64,000 nt of DNA from Nonomuraea guangzhouensis (GTDB taxonomy: Bacteria > Actinomycetota > Actinomycetes > Streptosporangiales > Streptosporangiaceae): NCBI RefSeq assembly GCF_019396345.1, contig NZ_JAHKRM010000024.1, forward strand, positions 124,001 through 188,000, given 5' to 3'. Under the pieces are notes generated by a model. The model saw nothing but the letters and a program-made list of their open reading frames with translations. It was not told the DNA's origin and searched no databases. How positions within the stretch are numbered: the stretch's first letter is position 1; each line of letters begins with the position of its first letter. Both the position numbers and the translations under genes were made by a program. Positions 1 to 9,602 of the stretch are shown here, piece after piece.

Positions 1-617
1 ATCTCGTCACGTTCCAGACCCTCAACGTGCGGACGGTCATCGACCTGCGCCACCCCTTCGAGGTGGAGAAGAACGGCCGGGTGCCCGAGTCCGACGGGCT
101 CGACTACCGCAATCTGCCCATCGAGGGCCGCCGCTGGGACCTCTCCGCCTACGACGACCGGCTGGACGTCGCGAGATACCTCGCCGACCGCTACCTCGAA
201 GTGACCGAGGACGGCGTGGACAACCTCCGCACGGCCGTCGAGACGATCTCCCGGTCCGGCAGCGCGCCCGTCGTCGTGCACTGCGCGGCGGGCAAGGACC
301 GCACCGGCCTGCTCACCGCGCTCATCCTGAGCCTCGTGGGCGTGGCCGACGAGGACATCATCGACGACTACGCGCTGACGGGCCTGGCCACCGAGCGCTT
401 CATCGCGAGCTGGCAGCGCCGGAATCCGAACGTCGCCCGGTGGCCCGGTTTCGGAGTGGCGCCGGCCGAGGCGATGCGGTTGTTCCTCGCCGATCTGGCC
501 GCCCGGCACGGCTCGGTCGGGAAATACTGCACCGACATCCTGCAGGTCGGTGCGGGGACCATCGAAGAACTCCAGAACAGTCTTCTCTCCGGGATTGATC
601 CGATCTCCGCAGGGTAG
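1..617 (+). CDS. Tyrosine-protein phosphatase (5' end outside window)
   Basis: The reading frame is already open at base 1, so the start lies upstream of the window. The visible ~205 residues carry an N-terminal strand VRTVIDLR and the phosphatase loop HCAAGKDRTG (Cys and Arg of CX5R at about bases 280-303), the signature of the atypical bacterial dual-specificity/tyrosine phosphatase family (Y_phosphatase3 type). The loop contains the KDRT element typical of this family, which in some members acts on phosphotyrosine or phosphoinositides. The predicted protein is cytosolic. It is followed after about 160 bp by an amidohydrolase gene on the same strand; no functional link is evident. The substrate cannot be named. 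Confidence 0.88.
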   Translation, partial: LVTFQTLNVRTVIDLRHPFEVEKNGRVPESDGLDYRNLPIEGRRWDLSAYDDRLDVARYLADRYLEVTEDGVDNLRTAVETISRSGSAPVVVHCAAGKDRTGLLTALILSLVGVADEDIIDDYALTGLATERFIASWQRRNPNVARWPGFGVAPAEAMRLFLADLAARHGSVGKYCTDILQVGAGTIEELQNSLLSGIDPISAG

Positions 618-779
618 GCGGCACCGGGGTTCGCAGGGCAGCAGCCTCGCAAAGCGGACCTCATGGCCCGGGGTCGCCACATCCCCCTCCCGGCGACCCC
701 GGGTCCTCGGGCCGAGTGGATACCCAACGGAGACGTCGCAGCTTGTTCGACGTTATGCGGCCGTCGTACGGTTACCTGC

Positions 780-1976
780 GTGACTACGCCGCTGCTACCC
801 GACCCGGATCCGAGGCGGCGCGACTATGTGATCATCTCCGCCGACGATCACCTGATCGAGCCGCCAGACCTCTTCGAGGGCCGGCTCGCGGAGAAATACG
901 CCGAGGTCGCGCCCAAGGTCGTGGAGACGGAGGGCGGTCACCAAGTCTGGCGATACGCGGGCGCCACATATCCGTGCGCCGGGCTCGACGTGGGCGCCGG
1001 CCTGCCACGCGAGCAGTGGACGCTCGACCCGGTCAGGTTCGAGCACATGCGTCCCGGCTGCCACGACATCGAGGCCCGCATCGACGACATGGACCTGGCC
1101 GGCATCTGGGCGGCGCTCTGCTTCCCCGGCATGCTGGCCGGCCAGGCGGGCATGCCGTTCGCCAGGACCCGCGACCAGGAGCTCGGCCTGGCCCTGGTCA
1201 AGGCGTGGAACGACTGGCACATCGACGTCTGGGCGGGCACCTACCCCGAACGCATGATCGGCCTGCAACTGCCCTGGCTGCCCGACCCCGACCTCGCCGC
1301 CAAGGAGATCAGGGCCAACGCGGCCCGTGGCTTCAAGGCCGTGGTCTTCCCCGAGTTCCCGACCCGGCTGCGGCTGCCGTCGATCCACAGCGGCCACTGG
1401 GACCCGTTCTTCGCGGCGTGCGAGGAGACCGGGACCGTCGTCTGCCTGCACACCGGGAGCTCCAGCTGGTCGCCGGTGCCCTCACCCGACACGCCCATCG
1501 AGGCGATCACCACGCTGATGCCGACCAGCGCGATGTTCGCCTGCGCCGACTGGCTCTGGTCAGGGCTCCCGCTGCGCTACCCCAACCTGCGCATCCTCAT
1601 CGTCGAGGGCGGCGTGGCCTGGCTGCCGATGCTGGCCGCGCGGGCCGACTACGCGCTCGACCACCCCGTGGCGGGCGAGGCGCAGTGGGACGGCGGCCTC
1701 AAGCCCAGCGAGGTGCTGCGCCGCAACTTCTACTTCGGCACCCTCAACGACCAGGCCCTGTCGGGAGTGCGTCTGGCGGTCGGCCTCGACCACGTGCTGC
1801 AGGAGAGCGGCTACCCGCACTCCGACTCGACCTGGCCCGACACCCAGCAGTCGGTGGCCCAGAACCTCGGCACGCTGCCGCCCGCCGACATCGCCAGGGT
1901 CGCCTACGGCAACGCCGCCCGGTTGTTCGGCCATCCGCTGCCGTCACGTGCCTGGCTCCGGATGGAGGAGATCTAA
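780..1976 (+). CDS. Amidohydrolase family (Amidohydro_2) metal-dependent hydrolase
   Basis: 398 aa TIM-barrel hydrolase or decarboxylase of the ACMSD/amidohydrolase-2 type. Visible family features are the N-terminal SADDHLIEPPDLF segment (DxH metal site in altered form), a central CLHTGSS with the barrel histidine, an ESGYPHSDSTWPDT segment with the C-terminal catalytic Asp, and the family C-terminal YGNAARLFG. The GTG at 780 is preferred because the conserved protein begins a few residues before YVIISADDH; the frame is open back to 663 but that extension is low-complexity. The reaction is not predictable; relatives include uncharacterised polyketide/aromatic-acid hydrolases. Its stop overlaps the stop of the convergent DUF1232 gene. 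Confidence 0.85.
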   Translation: MTTPLLPDPDPRRRDYVIISADDHLIEPPDLFEGRLAEKYAEVAPKVVETEGGHQVWRYAGATYPCAGLDVGAGLPREQWTLDPVRFEHMRPGCHDIEARIDDMDLAGIWAALCFPGMLAGQAGMPFARTRDQELGLALVKAWNDWHIDVWAGTYPERMIGLQLPWLPDPDLAAKEIRANAARGFKAVVFPEFPTRLRLPSIHSGHWDPFFAACEETGTVVCLHTGSSSWSPVPSPDTPIEAITTLMPTSAMFACADWLWSGLPLRYPNLRILIVEGGVAWLPMLAARADYALDHPVAGEAQWDGGLKPSEVLRRNFYFGTLNDQALSGVRLAVGLDHVLQESGYPHSDSTWPDTQQSVAQNLGTLPPADIARVAYGNAARLFGHPLPSRAWLRMEEI

Positions 1977-2329
1977 CCGTCGAGCTTGCCCTGGACCCTT
2001 CCCTTGACGACCTCGCGCTCCCAGTCCACGTAGCGCCCGCTCTCGCCGAGCAGCGAGGAGAGCAGCCAGAGGAAGACCCCGAAGTCGTCCACGACTCCGA
2101 TGAGCACGAGGAAGTCCGGCACCAGGTCGATCGGCGAGATCATGTAGACCACACCGAACCCCATCAGCGCCAGCTTGCTCTTGCCCATGCCCGCGTACTG
2201 GCCGCGCATCACGGCGCCGATCATCCGCGGGATCGCTCGTAACCTGACCATCAAGCCCGGCGTGCCGGGCTTGCTCACTTCGCGATACGTACGCCAGGCC
2301 GCTGCAGCCCGTCCTGCCTTAGCCATCAT
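1973..2329 (-). CDS. DUF1232 (YkvA-like) small membrane protein
   Basis: About 118 aa. The hydrophobic centre reads YMISPIDLVPDFL followed by GVVDDFGVF, which is the DUF1232/YkvA signature (SPIDLIPD then DD). One to two membrane segments are expected. A GGAGAG sequence lies just upstream of tandem ATG codons at 2329 and 2326, so the start is placed there; ATG 2341 is an alternative. The function of the family is unknown. The gene overlaps the 3' end of the convergent amidohydrolase by a few bases. Confidence 0.82.
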   Translation of the reverse strand: MMAKAGRAAAAWRTYREVSKPGTPGLMVRLRAIPRMIGAVMRGQYAGMGKSKLALMGFGVVYMISPIDLVPDFLVLIGVVDDFGVFLWLLSSLLGESGRYVDWEREVVKGRVQGKLDG

Positions 2330-2394
2330 GTCGCTCTCCATACCCTGGCCTCTCACGACATAACGCGTCACCGTGGGGGCCGAGTTCCCGGCGG

Positions 2395-3813
2395 TCAGCG
2401 TACGGCGGCGTGCTCGAACGGCCGGGCGGCCTCGATCTGCGCCGCGACCCTGACCAACAGGTCCTCCCGCCCGGCCGCGGCCACCAGTTGAACGCCCACC
2501 GGCAGACCAGAAGCGGTCCTGTGCAGCGGCAGCGAGATCGAGGGCTGGCCCGTCGCGTTGACCGGCGCGGTGAAGGCCACGGCGTGCGCGGTCCTGCCGA
2601 ACGCGGTGCTCACGTCGTCCGGCGGGATCCAGCCGAGCGGGAACGGCTCGACGCCGAGAGACGGCATCAGCAGCAGGTCGTACCCCGACCGCCACCACGC
2701 GGCCATCCGCCTGCGGAAGTCGTCGATCCAATGCATGGTCAGGATGTGGTCGGTGGCGCTGTGCCCGCGCCCGGCGCGGACCATGGCGGCGTTGCGCGGC
2801 TCCAACTCGTCCAGCTCGACCGGTTTGCCGCGCCAGGCGCCGACCATCTCGATCTCCGCGGCCAGGTTGTCCGACACGATCGCGCCGAAGCGGGCGGGGA
2901 ATCCGGGATCGCCGAGCGCCTCGGGACAGCCGGGGACCACGTCGTGGCCGAGCGCCGCCAGGAGGGCGGCGGCCGCGTCGACCGCCTCGGTCAGCTCGGG
3001 CGCCGCCGGCACGTCGCCTCTGGGATGCGTGGAGACGAAGCCGACGTGCAGGCGTCCCGGCTCCGCGCCGACCTCCTCGGCGAGCGGCCTCGGCAGGCCT
3101 GGGGCGTCGTAGGGGTCACCCTGCACATAGCCGGACACGAGGTCGAGCGCCGCCGCGGTGTCGCGTACGCTCCTGCTGACGAATCCCTGGCACGAGAAGC
3201 CGCTCCAGCCCTCTCCGACCGACGGACCCACACTGGAGCGCCCGCGCGTCGGTTTGAGCCCCACCAGCCCGCACAGGGACGCGGGGATGCGGATCGAGCC
3301 GCCGCCGTCGCTGGCCGTGGCGAGCGCGACCATCCCGGCCGCCACCGCCGCCGCCGACCCGCCGCTCGACCCGCCCGCGGAGTAGCCCGGATCGTAGGGG
3401 TTGCGCGTGGGCCCGAACGCGACGGGCTCGGTGGTGATCGTGCTGCCGAACTCGGGCGTGTTGGTACGCCCCAGCACCACGAACCCCGCGGCGCGCAGCC
3501 TGGCCGTGGCGTAGCCGTCCTGTGTGACCACGACGCCGTCGAGCGTCCGCGAACCCCCGCCGTACGGCTCGCCCGCCTGGGGCCAGCCCAGGTCCTTCAG
3601 CAGGATCGGCACGCCGCGGAAGGGCGCGTCGGCGGGGATGGCGTCGAGCTCGGCCAGCGCCCGCTCGAACCGCTGGCAGATCACCGCGTTCAGGTCGCCG
3701 TCGTGCGCCTCGATCTTGGCGATCGCCGCCTCGACCAGCTCGCGCGGGGACACCCGCCCGTCGCGGACGGCCTCGGCCTGCTCGGTCGCGTCCCACCTCA
3801 GTACGTCATCCAC
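2395..3813 (-). CDS. Amidase (amidase signature family)
   Basis: 472 aa, normal length for the amidase-signature family. The Ser-cisSer-Lys triad can be read: Lys in PILLKDLGW near residue 72, the Gly/Ser-rich GGSSGGSAAAVAAG with the cis-Ser near residue 148, and the nucleophile in DGGGSIRIPA about 20 residues later. These enzymes hydrolyse linear amides such as aryl or acyl amides or 6-aminohexanoate oligomers; there is no GatB/GatC neighbour, so a role as GatA in tRNA amidation is unlikely. It starts 15 bp after the luciferase-like gene ends, so the two are probably one operon under the upstream TetR-type site. Confidence 0.9.
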   Translation of the reverse strand: MDDVLRWDATEQAEAVRDGRVSPRELVEAAIAKIEAHDGDLNAVICQRFERALAELDAIPADAPFRGVPILLKDLGWPQAGEPYGGGSRTLDGVVVTQDGYATARLRAAGFVVLGRTNTPEFGSTITTEPVAFGPTRNPYDPGYSAGGSSGGSAAAVAAGMVALATASDGGGSIRIPASLCGLVGLKPTRGRSSVGPSVGEGWSGFSCQGFVSRSVRDTAAALDLVSGYVQGDPYDAPGLPRPLAEEVGAEPGRLHVGFVSTHPRGDVPAAPELTEAVDAAAALLAALGHDVVPGCPEALGDPGFPARFGAIVSDNLAAEIEMVGAWRGKPVELDELEPRNAAMVRAGRGHSATDHILTMHWIDDFRRRMAAWWRSGYDLLLMPSLGVEPFPLGWIPPDDVSTAFGRTAHAVAFTAPVNATGQPSISLPLHRTASGLPVGVQLVAAAGREDLLVRVAAQIEAARPFEHAAVR

Positions 3814-3827
3814 CGCATCCTCCTGGG

Positions 3828-4784
3828 TCAGGCCGTGGGAGCCAGATCACGGACCGCCTGCGTGATGGTCACCTCGCCACCCGGGATCGGCGCGAGCACG
3901 GGTGTGTCGAGGCCATTGTCCACGTACTCCTGGATCCTGGCCCGGCACGTCGCCGCGTCGCCGTGGATGACCAGCGCGTCGACCACCTCGTCCGGGATCG
4001 ACTTGAGCGCGGCCTGCCGGTCGCCGGCCGCCCACGCCTCGTGCATCGGCCGCAGCACCTCGCCCCGGCCGAGCCAGTCGTGGAAGGCGGCGTAGGCGGG
4101 CACGGTGAGGTAGGCGGCGAGCATCCAGCGGGCCAGCGCGCGTACCTTGTCGGTGTCCTCGCTCACGCAGACGAACAGGCGGGCGATCAGCTCGGTGTCG
4201 CCGATCTCGGCCCGTACCTTCCGCACGTCGTCGGGCGAGAGCCAGTTGGTGATCGCGCCATCCGCCTCCTCGGCGGCCAGTCGCAGCATCCGGGGCCGCA
4301 GCGCGGCCAGCACGACCTTCGGCGGGGTCTTCGGCGCCCGCTCCAGCTTGAACCCCTTGATCTCGAACGTCTCGTAGCGCTCCGACACCTTCTCGCCCGT
4401 CAGCGCCGCCTTGAGGAAGCGCAGGGTGTCACGGGTACGCGCGTACGGCTTGGCGAACTCGACCGCGTTCCAGCGCTCCACGATCGCCGGGGAGGAGGAG
4501 CCGATGCCGAGCACGAACCGGCCGGGCGCCAGGTCGGCCAGCGTGGCGGCCTGCATCGCGAGCAGCGCCGGACCGCGGGTGAACACGGGCACGATGGCGC
4601 TGCCCAGCCGGATCCCCGGCGCCCACTGTGAGGCCATGGCCAGCGGCACGAACCCGTCGACCCCGTTGACCTCGGCCGACCACGCGTCGGTGTAGCCGAG
4701 GGCGGGCAGCTCCGCGATCAGCTCCTGCGAGTCCGCCAGTGAACGGTCGTTGAACGGGATCGTCATGCCCCAGTTCTGAGTCAT
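3828..4784 (-). CDS. LLM-class F420-dependent oxidoreductase
   Basis: 318 aa, luciferase-like monooxygenase fold. Supporting segments are GMTIPFND at the N-terminus, the strand IRLGSAIVPVFTRGPALLA, and RFVLGIGSSSPAIVERWN, which resemble actinobacterial F420-linked LLM enzymes of the 5,10-methylene-H4MPT reductase type. The start is set at ATG 4784 because GGAGG stands five bases upstream; the frame stays open to 4832 without a ribosome site. It is the first gene of a probable two-gene operon with the amidase, behind a 100-bp gap that holds an 18-bp palindrome. The substrate is unknown; a catabolic redox step feeding the amidase is an inference. Confidence 0.85.
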   Translation of the reverse strand: MTQNWGMTIPFNDRSLADSQELIAELPALGYTDAWSAEVNGVDGFVPLAMASQWAPGIRLGSAIVPVFTRGPALLAMQAATLADLAPGRFVLGIGSSSPAIVERWNAVEFAKPYARTRDTLRFLKAALTGEKVSERYETFEIKGFKLERAPKTPPKVVLAALRPRMLRLAAEEADGAITNWLSPDDVRKVRAEIGDTELIARLFVCVSEDTDKVRALARWMLAAYLTVPAYAAFHDWLGRGEVLRPMHEAWAAGDRQAALKSIPDEVVDALVIHGDAATCRARIQEYVDNGLDTPVLAPIPGGEVTITQAVRDLAPTA

Positions 4785-4830
4785 CGCGGCCTCCAGCTTG
4801 CCGGGCGGTTCAGGCTTCAACAGGGCGACC

Positions 4831-4848
4831 ATACCAACCGGGCGGTAT
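4831..4848. promoter_or_regulatory. Candidate TetR-family operator
   Basis: The 18-bp ATACCAACCGGGCGGTAT is a near-perfect palindrome of the ATACCnACCGGnCGGTAT type often bound by actinobacterial TetR proteins. Flanking bases extend the symmetry to GGCGACC...GGTCGCC with two unpaired bases. It lies 47-64 bases upstream of the luciferase-like ATG and downstream of the tetR-type gene, so the likely arrangement is that the regulator controls the oxidoreductase-amidase pair. Confidence 0.6.
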
Positions 4849-4883
4849 GTGGTCGCCGTCCTGCCGTTCCGGGCTCGCGCGCG

Positions 4884-5561
4884 TCAGGCGCGTAGCTCGT
4901 GGACCGCCGCGATGAAGTCCTTCGTGATCCCCCGCAGCCCCGGCAGGTGCGACAGGCCGACGAGCCGGTCCACCAGCGGGACCGTCACGTCGATCAGGCG
5001 ATGGGTACGGACACAGCCGGGAGAGGTGTCGTGCACCCAGAACAGCACCATGCCCATCGACAGCAGCCACAGCAGCTCCGGCAGTTCTTCGCGCAGCTCG
5101 GAGTTCATGCGGTCACGCGCCCCCTCGACCACCTGCCGGTAGATCGCGATCCCCGCCTCACGGGCCGGCGAGGACTGGGCGCTGAACGGGCTCAGCGGGT
5201 TCGTGGGCTCGGCGGCGTGCTTGAAGAACTTCACCGCGAACTCGTGGTACGGCTCCGAGACCCGCACCCACTCCCGCAGCACCCCACTCAGCCTGGCGGC
5301 GAACGACGACTCCGTGGCCAGCAGGTCACGGCAGGCCGCCTCGTGCTCGGTCTGGGCACGGTCGTAGTACGCCTGTATCAACGCCTCCTTGCTCTCGAAG
5401 TAGTAGTAGGCGTTACCGACGGATACACCGGCCTCGGCCGCGATGGCCCGCATGGTCGTCGCATCGAAGCCGCGCTCCCGGAACAGCCGCAAAGCCGTCT
5501 CGACGATGACTTCCCGGGTGCTCTCCGATCCTCGGTTTCGGGCTTCGGACACGTTCGTCAC
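4884..5561 (-). CDS. TetR family transcriptional regulator
   Basis: 225 aa. The N-terminal helix-turn-helix is canonical: ALRLFRERGFDATTMRAIAAEAGVS, then NAYYYFESKEAL (residues about 23-60). The C-terminal part is an all-helical ligand and dimer domain of a branch common in actinobacteria. The gene reads in the same direction as the downstream luciferase-like and amidase genes, with a palindrome in the 100-bp gap, so local control of those genes is likely. The ligand is unknown. Confidence 0.92.
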   Translation of the reverse strand: MTNVSEARNRGSESTREVIVETALRLFRERGFDATTMRAIAAEAGVSVGNAYYYFESKEALIQAYYDRAQTEHEAACRDLLATESSFAARLSGVLREWVRVSEPYHEFAVKFFKHAAEPTNPLSPFSAQSSPAREAGIAIYRQVVEGARDRMNSELREELPELLWLLSMGMVLFWVHDTSPGCVRTHRLIDVTVPLVDRLVGLSHLPGLRGITKDFIAAVHELRA

Positions 5562-5592
5562 TTTACGTGGTAGTAGTGCGCTAGGTCAGGAA

Positions 5593-5607
5593 GGATCACG
5601 GTGATCC
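5593..5607. promoter_or_regulatory. 15-bp perfect palindrome between divergent genes
   Basis: GGATCAC-G-GTGATCC is a perfect inverted repeat with one central base, 32 bp before the tetR-type start codon on one side and about 100 bp before the exported peptidase on the other. Its position between divergent promoters suggests an operator, perhaps for TetR autoregulation, but it differs in sequence from the 4831-4848 site. Confidence 0.35.
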
Positions 5608-5707
5608 CCACCTCACGGCAAAAATCCCGGTGCGACAGGGGTTAGCTCGTGCGAACCATGGGATTGATGTTTCTGGCGGAAGGGCTATTCCGCGAAAAGG
5701 CATCGAC

Positions 5708-6913
5708 ATGTGGATACGTGGAACAGTACGGCTGCTAGCGGTCGTATTCCTCAACATTGAGATCTCCATAATCGCGCTGGCGTCGGCCGCTTCCGCCGCT
5801 TCGCACGCTCCCGACCGGGGGCAGCGGCAGACACCATCACCGATCACTCGGTCCTACCACATCGGGGGGACGATCGAGGCGCGCCGCTGGCACCCTTCGG
5901 CGGATCCGGCCGATTTCGGCCCGAAACCCGCCCTGAACGACGGGGGGCCCTCCGCCCACGGCCAGAAGTCCATCGGGCGCGACCCTGACACGCCCGCCCG
6001 CGGCCGGACGACGGCCGGGCGCGGGCAGGCAACGTTCAGCCGCGGGCGGGCAATGTTCGGCCGCGACTCGGAGCCGGCCGTGAGCGACCCGGAGCCGATC
6101 GCGTTCGGCCCCGTCACGGATGAGGACAGCCCGGCCGTGAACGCGCCGGAGACGGCCGTACGCGGCCAGGAGGCCGCCGTCCGCCACCGGGACGCGACCA
6201 ACCCGCCGACGGAGTCACAGAGCCTCGCACTCGCCGCTCAGCGACCCGACGCACCGGCCGAGCCGCTCACAGACGCGGCGAAGCCCTCGATCTCCGTGCG
6301 GTACGCCGGCATCGCCGCCAGACTGAAACTCGACCCAGAAACCATGCGAAAACCCGGAAACACCACGCGAAAGACCGATACGACCACCCCTCGAAAGACC
6401 GACACGGCCACCCAGCGAAAGTCGGGCACGGCCACCGCGCAGAACGCCCGTAGGCCTCTGCGGACCGCCCAGAAGACCGCCGGGGTGAACCTCAACCGCG
6501 TCAAGCCGAGGGCCGCGACCGTGCATCTGTCCCACGCGCTCGCCGCCGACTGGCTCCGGGACGAGGGCCTGCGGACGAAGTCCTCGGGCCACTGCACGAA
6601 CCGGAACCTGTTCCACTGCACATCCCTGGAAGAGGTCCGTACCTCGACCATCACGCGGGTGATCGAGCTCAAGCGCCAGAGCGGCTGCCCCATCATGGTC
6701 ACCGGCGGCACGGAAACGGGCCACGCCCCGGGCCGCTTCAGCCACAGCAAGGGCTACAAGCTCGACATCACCCACAACCCATGCATCGACCGATACATCA
6801 CCAAAAAGAACGAAAAATCCGGCACGCGCGGCGACGGCGCCGCCCTCTACCGATCGCCCTCGGGCACGGTCTTCGCCGACGAGACAGACCACTGGGACAT
6901 CCTGTTCCGGTGA
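5708..6913 (+). CDS. Exported M15-like peptidase with long repetitive linker
   Basis: 401 aa. ATG 5708 is chosen because AAAGG stands eight bases upstream and it begins a signal peptide or anchor (MWIRG then a hydrophobic stretch ending ASAASAASHA). Residues about 35-270 are a low-complexity linker, first rich in GR/PE pairs and later in RKTDT/RKSGT repeats. The C-terminal ~120 residues form the folded domain: four Cys (HCTNRNLFHC, GCP, NPC), HSKGYKLD matching the HxxGxxxD metal motif of M15 peptidases, and a terminal DETDHWDI that could supply the third zinc ligand. A role in cutting cell-wall peptide stems outside the membrane is likely. A small hairpin (GCGGAA/TTCCGC) sits immediately before the ribosome site. 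Confidence 0.7.
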   Translation: MWIRGTVRLLAVVFLNIEISIIALASAASAASHAPDRGQRQTPSPITRSYHIGGTIEARRWHPSADPADFGPKPALNDGGPSAHGQKSIGRDPDTPARGRTTAGRGQATFSRGRAMFGRDSEPAVSDPEPIAFGPVTDEDSPAVNAPETAVRGQEAAVRHRDATNPPTESQSLALAAQRPDAPAEPLTDAAKPSISVRYAGIAARLKLDPETMRKPGNTTRKTDTTTPRKTDTATQRKSGTATAQNARRPLRTAQKTAGVNLNRVKPRAATVHLSHALAADWLRDEGLRTKSSGHCTNRNLFHCTSLEEVRTSTITRVIELKRQSGCPIMVTGGTETGHAPGRFSHSKGYKLDITHNPCIDRYITKKNEKSGTRGDGAALYRSPSGTVFADETDHWDILFR

Positions 6914-6932
6914 CAGGGCCGACGGCCCCAGC

Positions 6933-7017
6933 CGCTTACCAGGTGGCCGACGAACCGGCCACGACACCGGCCGGCGTCCGCGGCGTAACGGCGGCGCGTC
7001 CGCCCACCTGGTAAGCG
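6933..7017. repeat. Long inverted repeat between convergent genes
   Basis: A perfect 14-bp inverted repeat, CGCTTACCAGGTGG at 6933-6946 and its complement at 7004-7017, encloses 57 GC-rich bases that themselves contain short complementary blocks. It begins 20 bases after the peptidase stop codon and may act as a transcription terminator or a stable 3'-end structure. No U-tract follows on the plus strand. Confidence 0.6.
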
Positions 7018-7033
7018 TCCCCCTGGACAGACG

Positions 7034-7055
7034 GCCACCCACGTCGGTGGGTGGC
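7034..7055 (+). terminator. GC-rich hairpin, possible factor-assisted terminator
   Basis: GCCACCCAC-GTCG-GTGGGTGGC is a perfect 9-bp stem with a four-base loop. It follows the 85-bp inverted repeat and precedes the end of the convergent asd gene. The lack of a following T-run on this strand argues against a classical intrinsic terminator, although such U-less hairpins are common at actinobacterial gene ends. Confidence 0.45.
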
Positions 7056-7126
7056 GGCCCACCGTGCTCTGCCGTAAAAAAAGCCAAGAACGGCACCCCG
7101 CACGGACCCGCGCCCCGCCCATGGCG

Positions 7127-7169
7127 AAAAACGCGGCGGCGCGCCGCACGAGAACGTGCGACGCGCCGC
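7127..7169 (-). terminator. Intrinsic terminator of the lysC-asd operon
   Basis: Read on the minus strand, a 14-bp stem (one G-U type mismatch, six-base loop, arms 7156-7169 and 7136-7149) is followed by CGCGTTTTTC. A strong GC stem plus a T5 tract 20 bases past the asd stop codon makes this a convincing intrinsic terminator. Confidence 0.8.
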
Positions 7170-7188
7170 ATACAGAGCTCCGGACGGC

Positions 7189-8243
7189 TTACAGCTCGGC
7201 AGCCACCAGCTCGGCGATCTCGGCGGCGTTCAGGGCCGCCCCCTTGCGCAGGTTGTCGCCGCAGACGAACAGATCCAGCGTGTTCGGGAAGTCCACCGCC
7301 TGCCGGATCCGCCCGACGTACGTCGGGTCGGTGCCCACGACATCCACCGGCGTCGGGTAGACCCCGTTGGCCGGGTCGTCCATCAGCACCACCGTCGGCG
7401 CCGCCTCCAGCACCCGGTGCGCGTCCGCCACCGTGATGTCACGCTCGAACCGCGCGTGCACCGCCAGCGAATGCGTGGTGATCACCGGCACCCGGACGCA
7501 GGTCGCCGAGACCTTCAGGTCGGGGATGCCGAGGATCTTGCGCGACTCGTTGCGCAGCTTGAGCTCCTCGGACGCCCAGCCGCCCTCCTTGTACGAGCCC
7601 GCCCACGGCACCACGTTGAACGCGATCGGCGCCGGGAACGGCGACTCCTCGGGCAGCCTGTTGGCCAGCACCTTACGCACGTCGCCCGCGACCTGGCCGA
7701 TCGACCGGTCACCGGCGAGCGCCTCGACCTCGTCGTACAGCCGCGCCGAACCCGCCACGCCCGCACCGGAGACCGCCTGGTAGGAGGCCACAACGAGCTC
7801 CTTGAGCGTGTATTCGGCGTGCAGCGCGCCCATGGCCGTCATCATCGACAGCGTGGTGCAGTTGGGCGTCGAGATGATGTTGCGCGGCCGCACGCGGGCG
7901 TCGAGCGGGTTGACCTCCGGCACGACCAGCGGGACGTCGGGCTCCATGCGGAACGTGCCCGACTTGTCGATCGCGATGGCGCCACGCTCGGCCGCGATCG
8001 GCACCCACACGGCCGACACCTCGTCGGGCACGTCGAAGATGGCGATGTCGATGCCGTCGAACACCTCAGGCGCCAGCGCCTGCACGACGACGTCCTCGCC
8101 ACGCACCTTGAGCAGCTTGCCCGCCGAGCGCGGAGAGGCGACGAGGCGTACTTCGCCCCAGATGTCGGCGCGGTTGGTGACCAGGTCGCGCATGACGGTG
8201 CCGACGGCCCCGGTCGCGCCGATCAACGCCAGATTGGGCCTGC

Positions 8244-8247
<4 letters not shown>
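7189..8247 (-). CDS. asd: Aspartate-semialdehyde dehydrogenase
   Basis: 352 aa. It reduces aspartyl phosphate to aspartate semialdehyde, the branch point to lysine/diaminopimelate, threonine and methionine. The N-terminal dinucleotide motif LALIGATGAVGTVM and the active-site STPNCTTL with the catalytic Cys are present, as is the downstream histidine region. Length matches the family. Its ATG overlaps the lysC stop by four bases (ATGA), so the two are translationally coupled, as in corynebacteria and streptomycetes. Confidence 0.97.
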
Positions 8248-9518
<1,271 letters not shown>

Positions 9519-9602
9519 GAGAGTCTCCCGGTTCGGACTGTGAGCTGCCAGTCTACTGGGGGCCTCTCATGGGCCGAATGGTTCATACCACTATGTGGAT
9601 GA

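Noticed and set aside
2395..3813. GatA subunit of Asp/Glu-tRNA amidotransferase
   Set aside because: No gatB or gatC adjacent and neighbours are catabolic-type genes.
716..4095. Very long open frames opposite or out of phase with the amidohydrolase and amidase genes
   Set aside because: They are Arg/Pro/His-rich translations caused by high GC third positions, with no family signal; the overlapping genes are clearly real.
5581..5707. c-di-AMP (ydaO) riboswitch before the exported peptidase
   Set aside because: Such riboswitches precede actinobacterial wall-hydrolase genes, but the conserved core could not be found; only a short palindrome and a small hairpin are present.
7034..7055. Classical intrinsic terminator for the peptidase gene
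   Set aside because: Perfect hairpin but no T-tract on the plus strand; kept only as a possible factor-assisted terminator.
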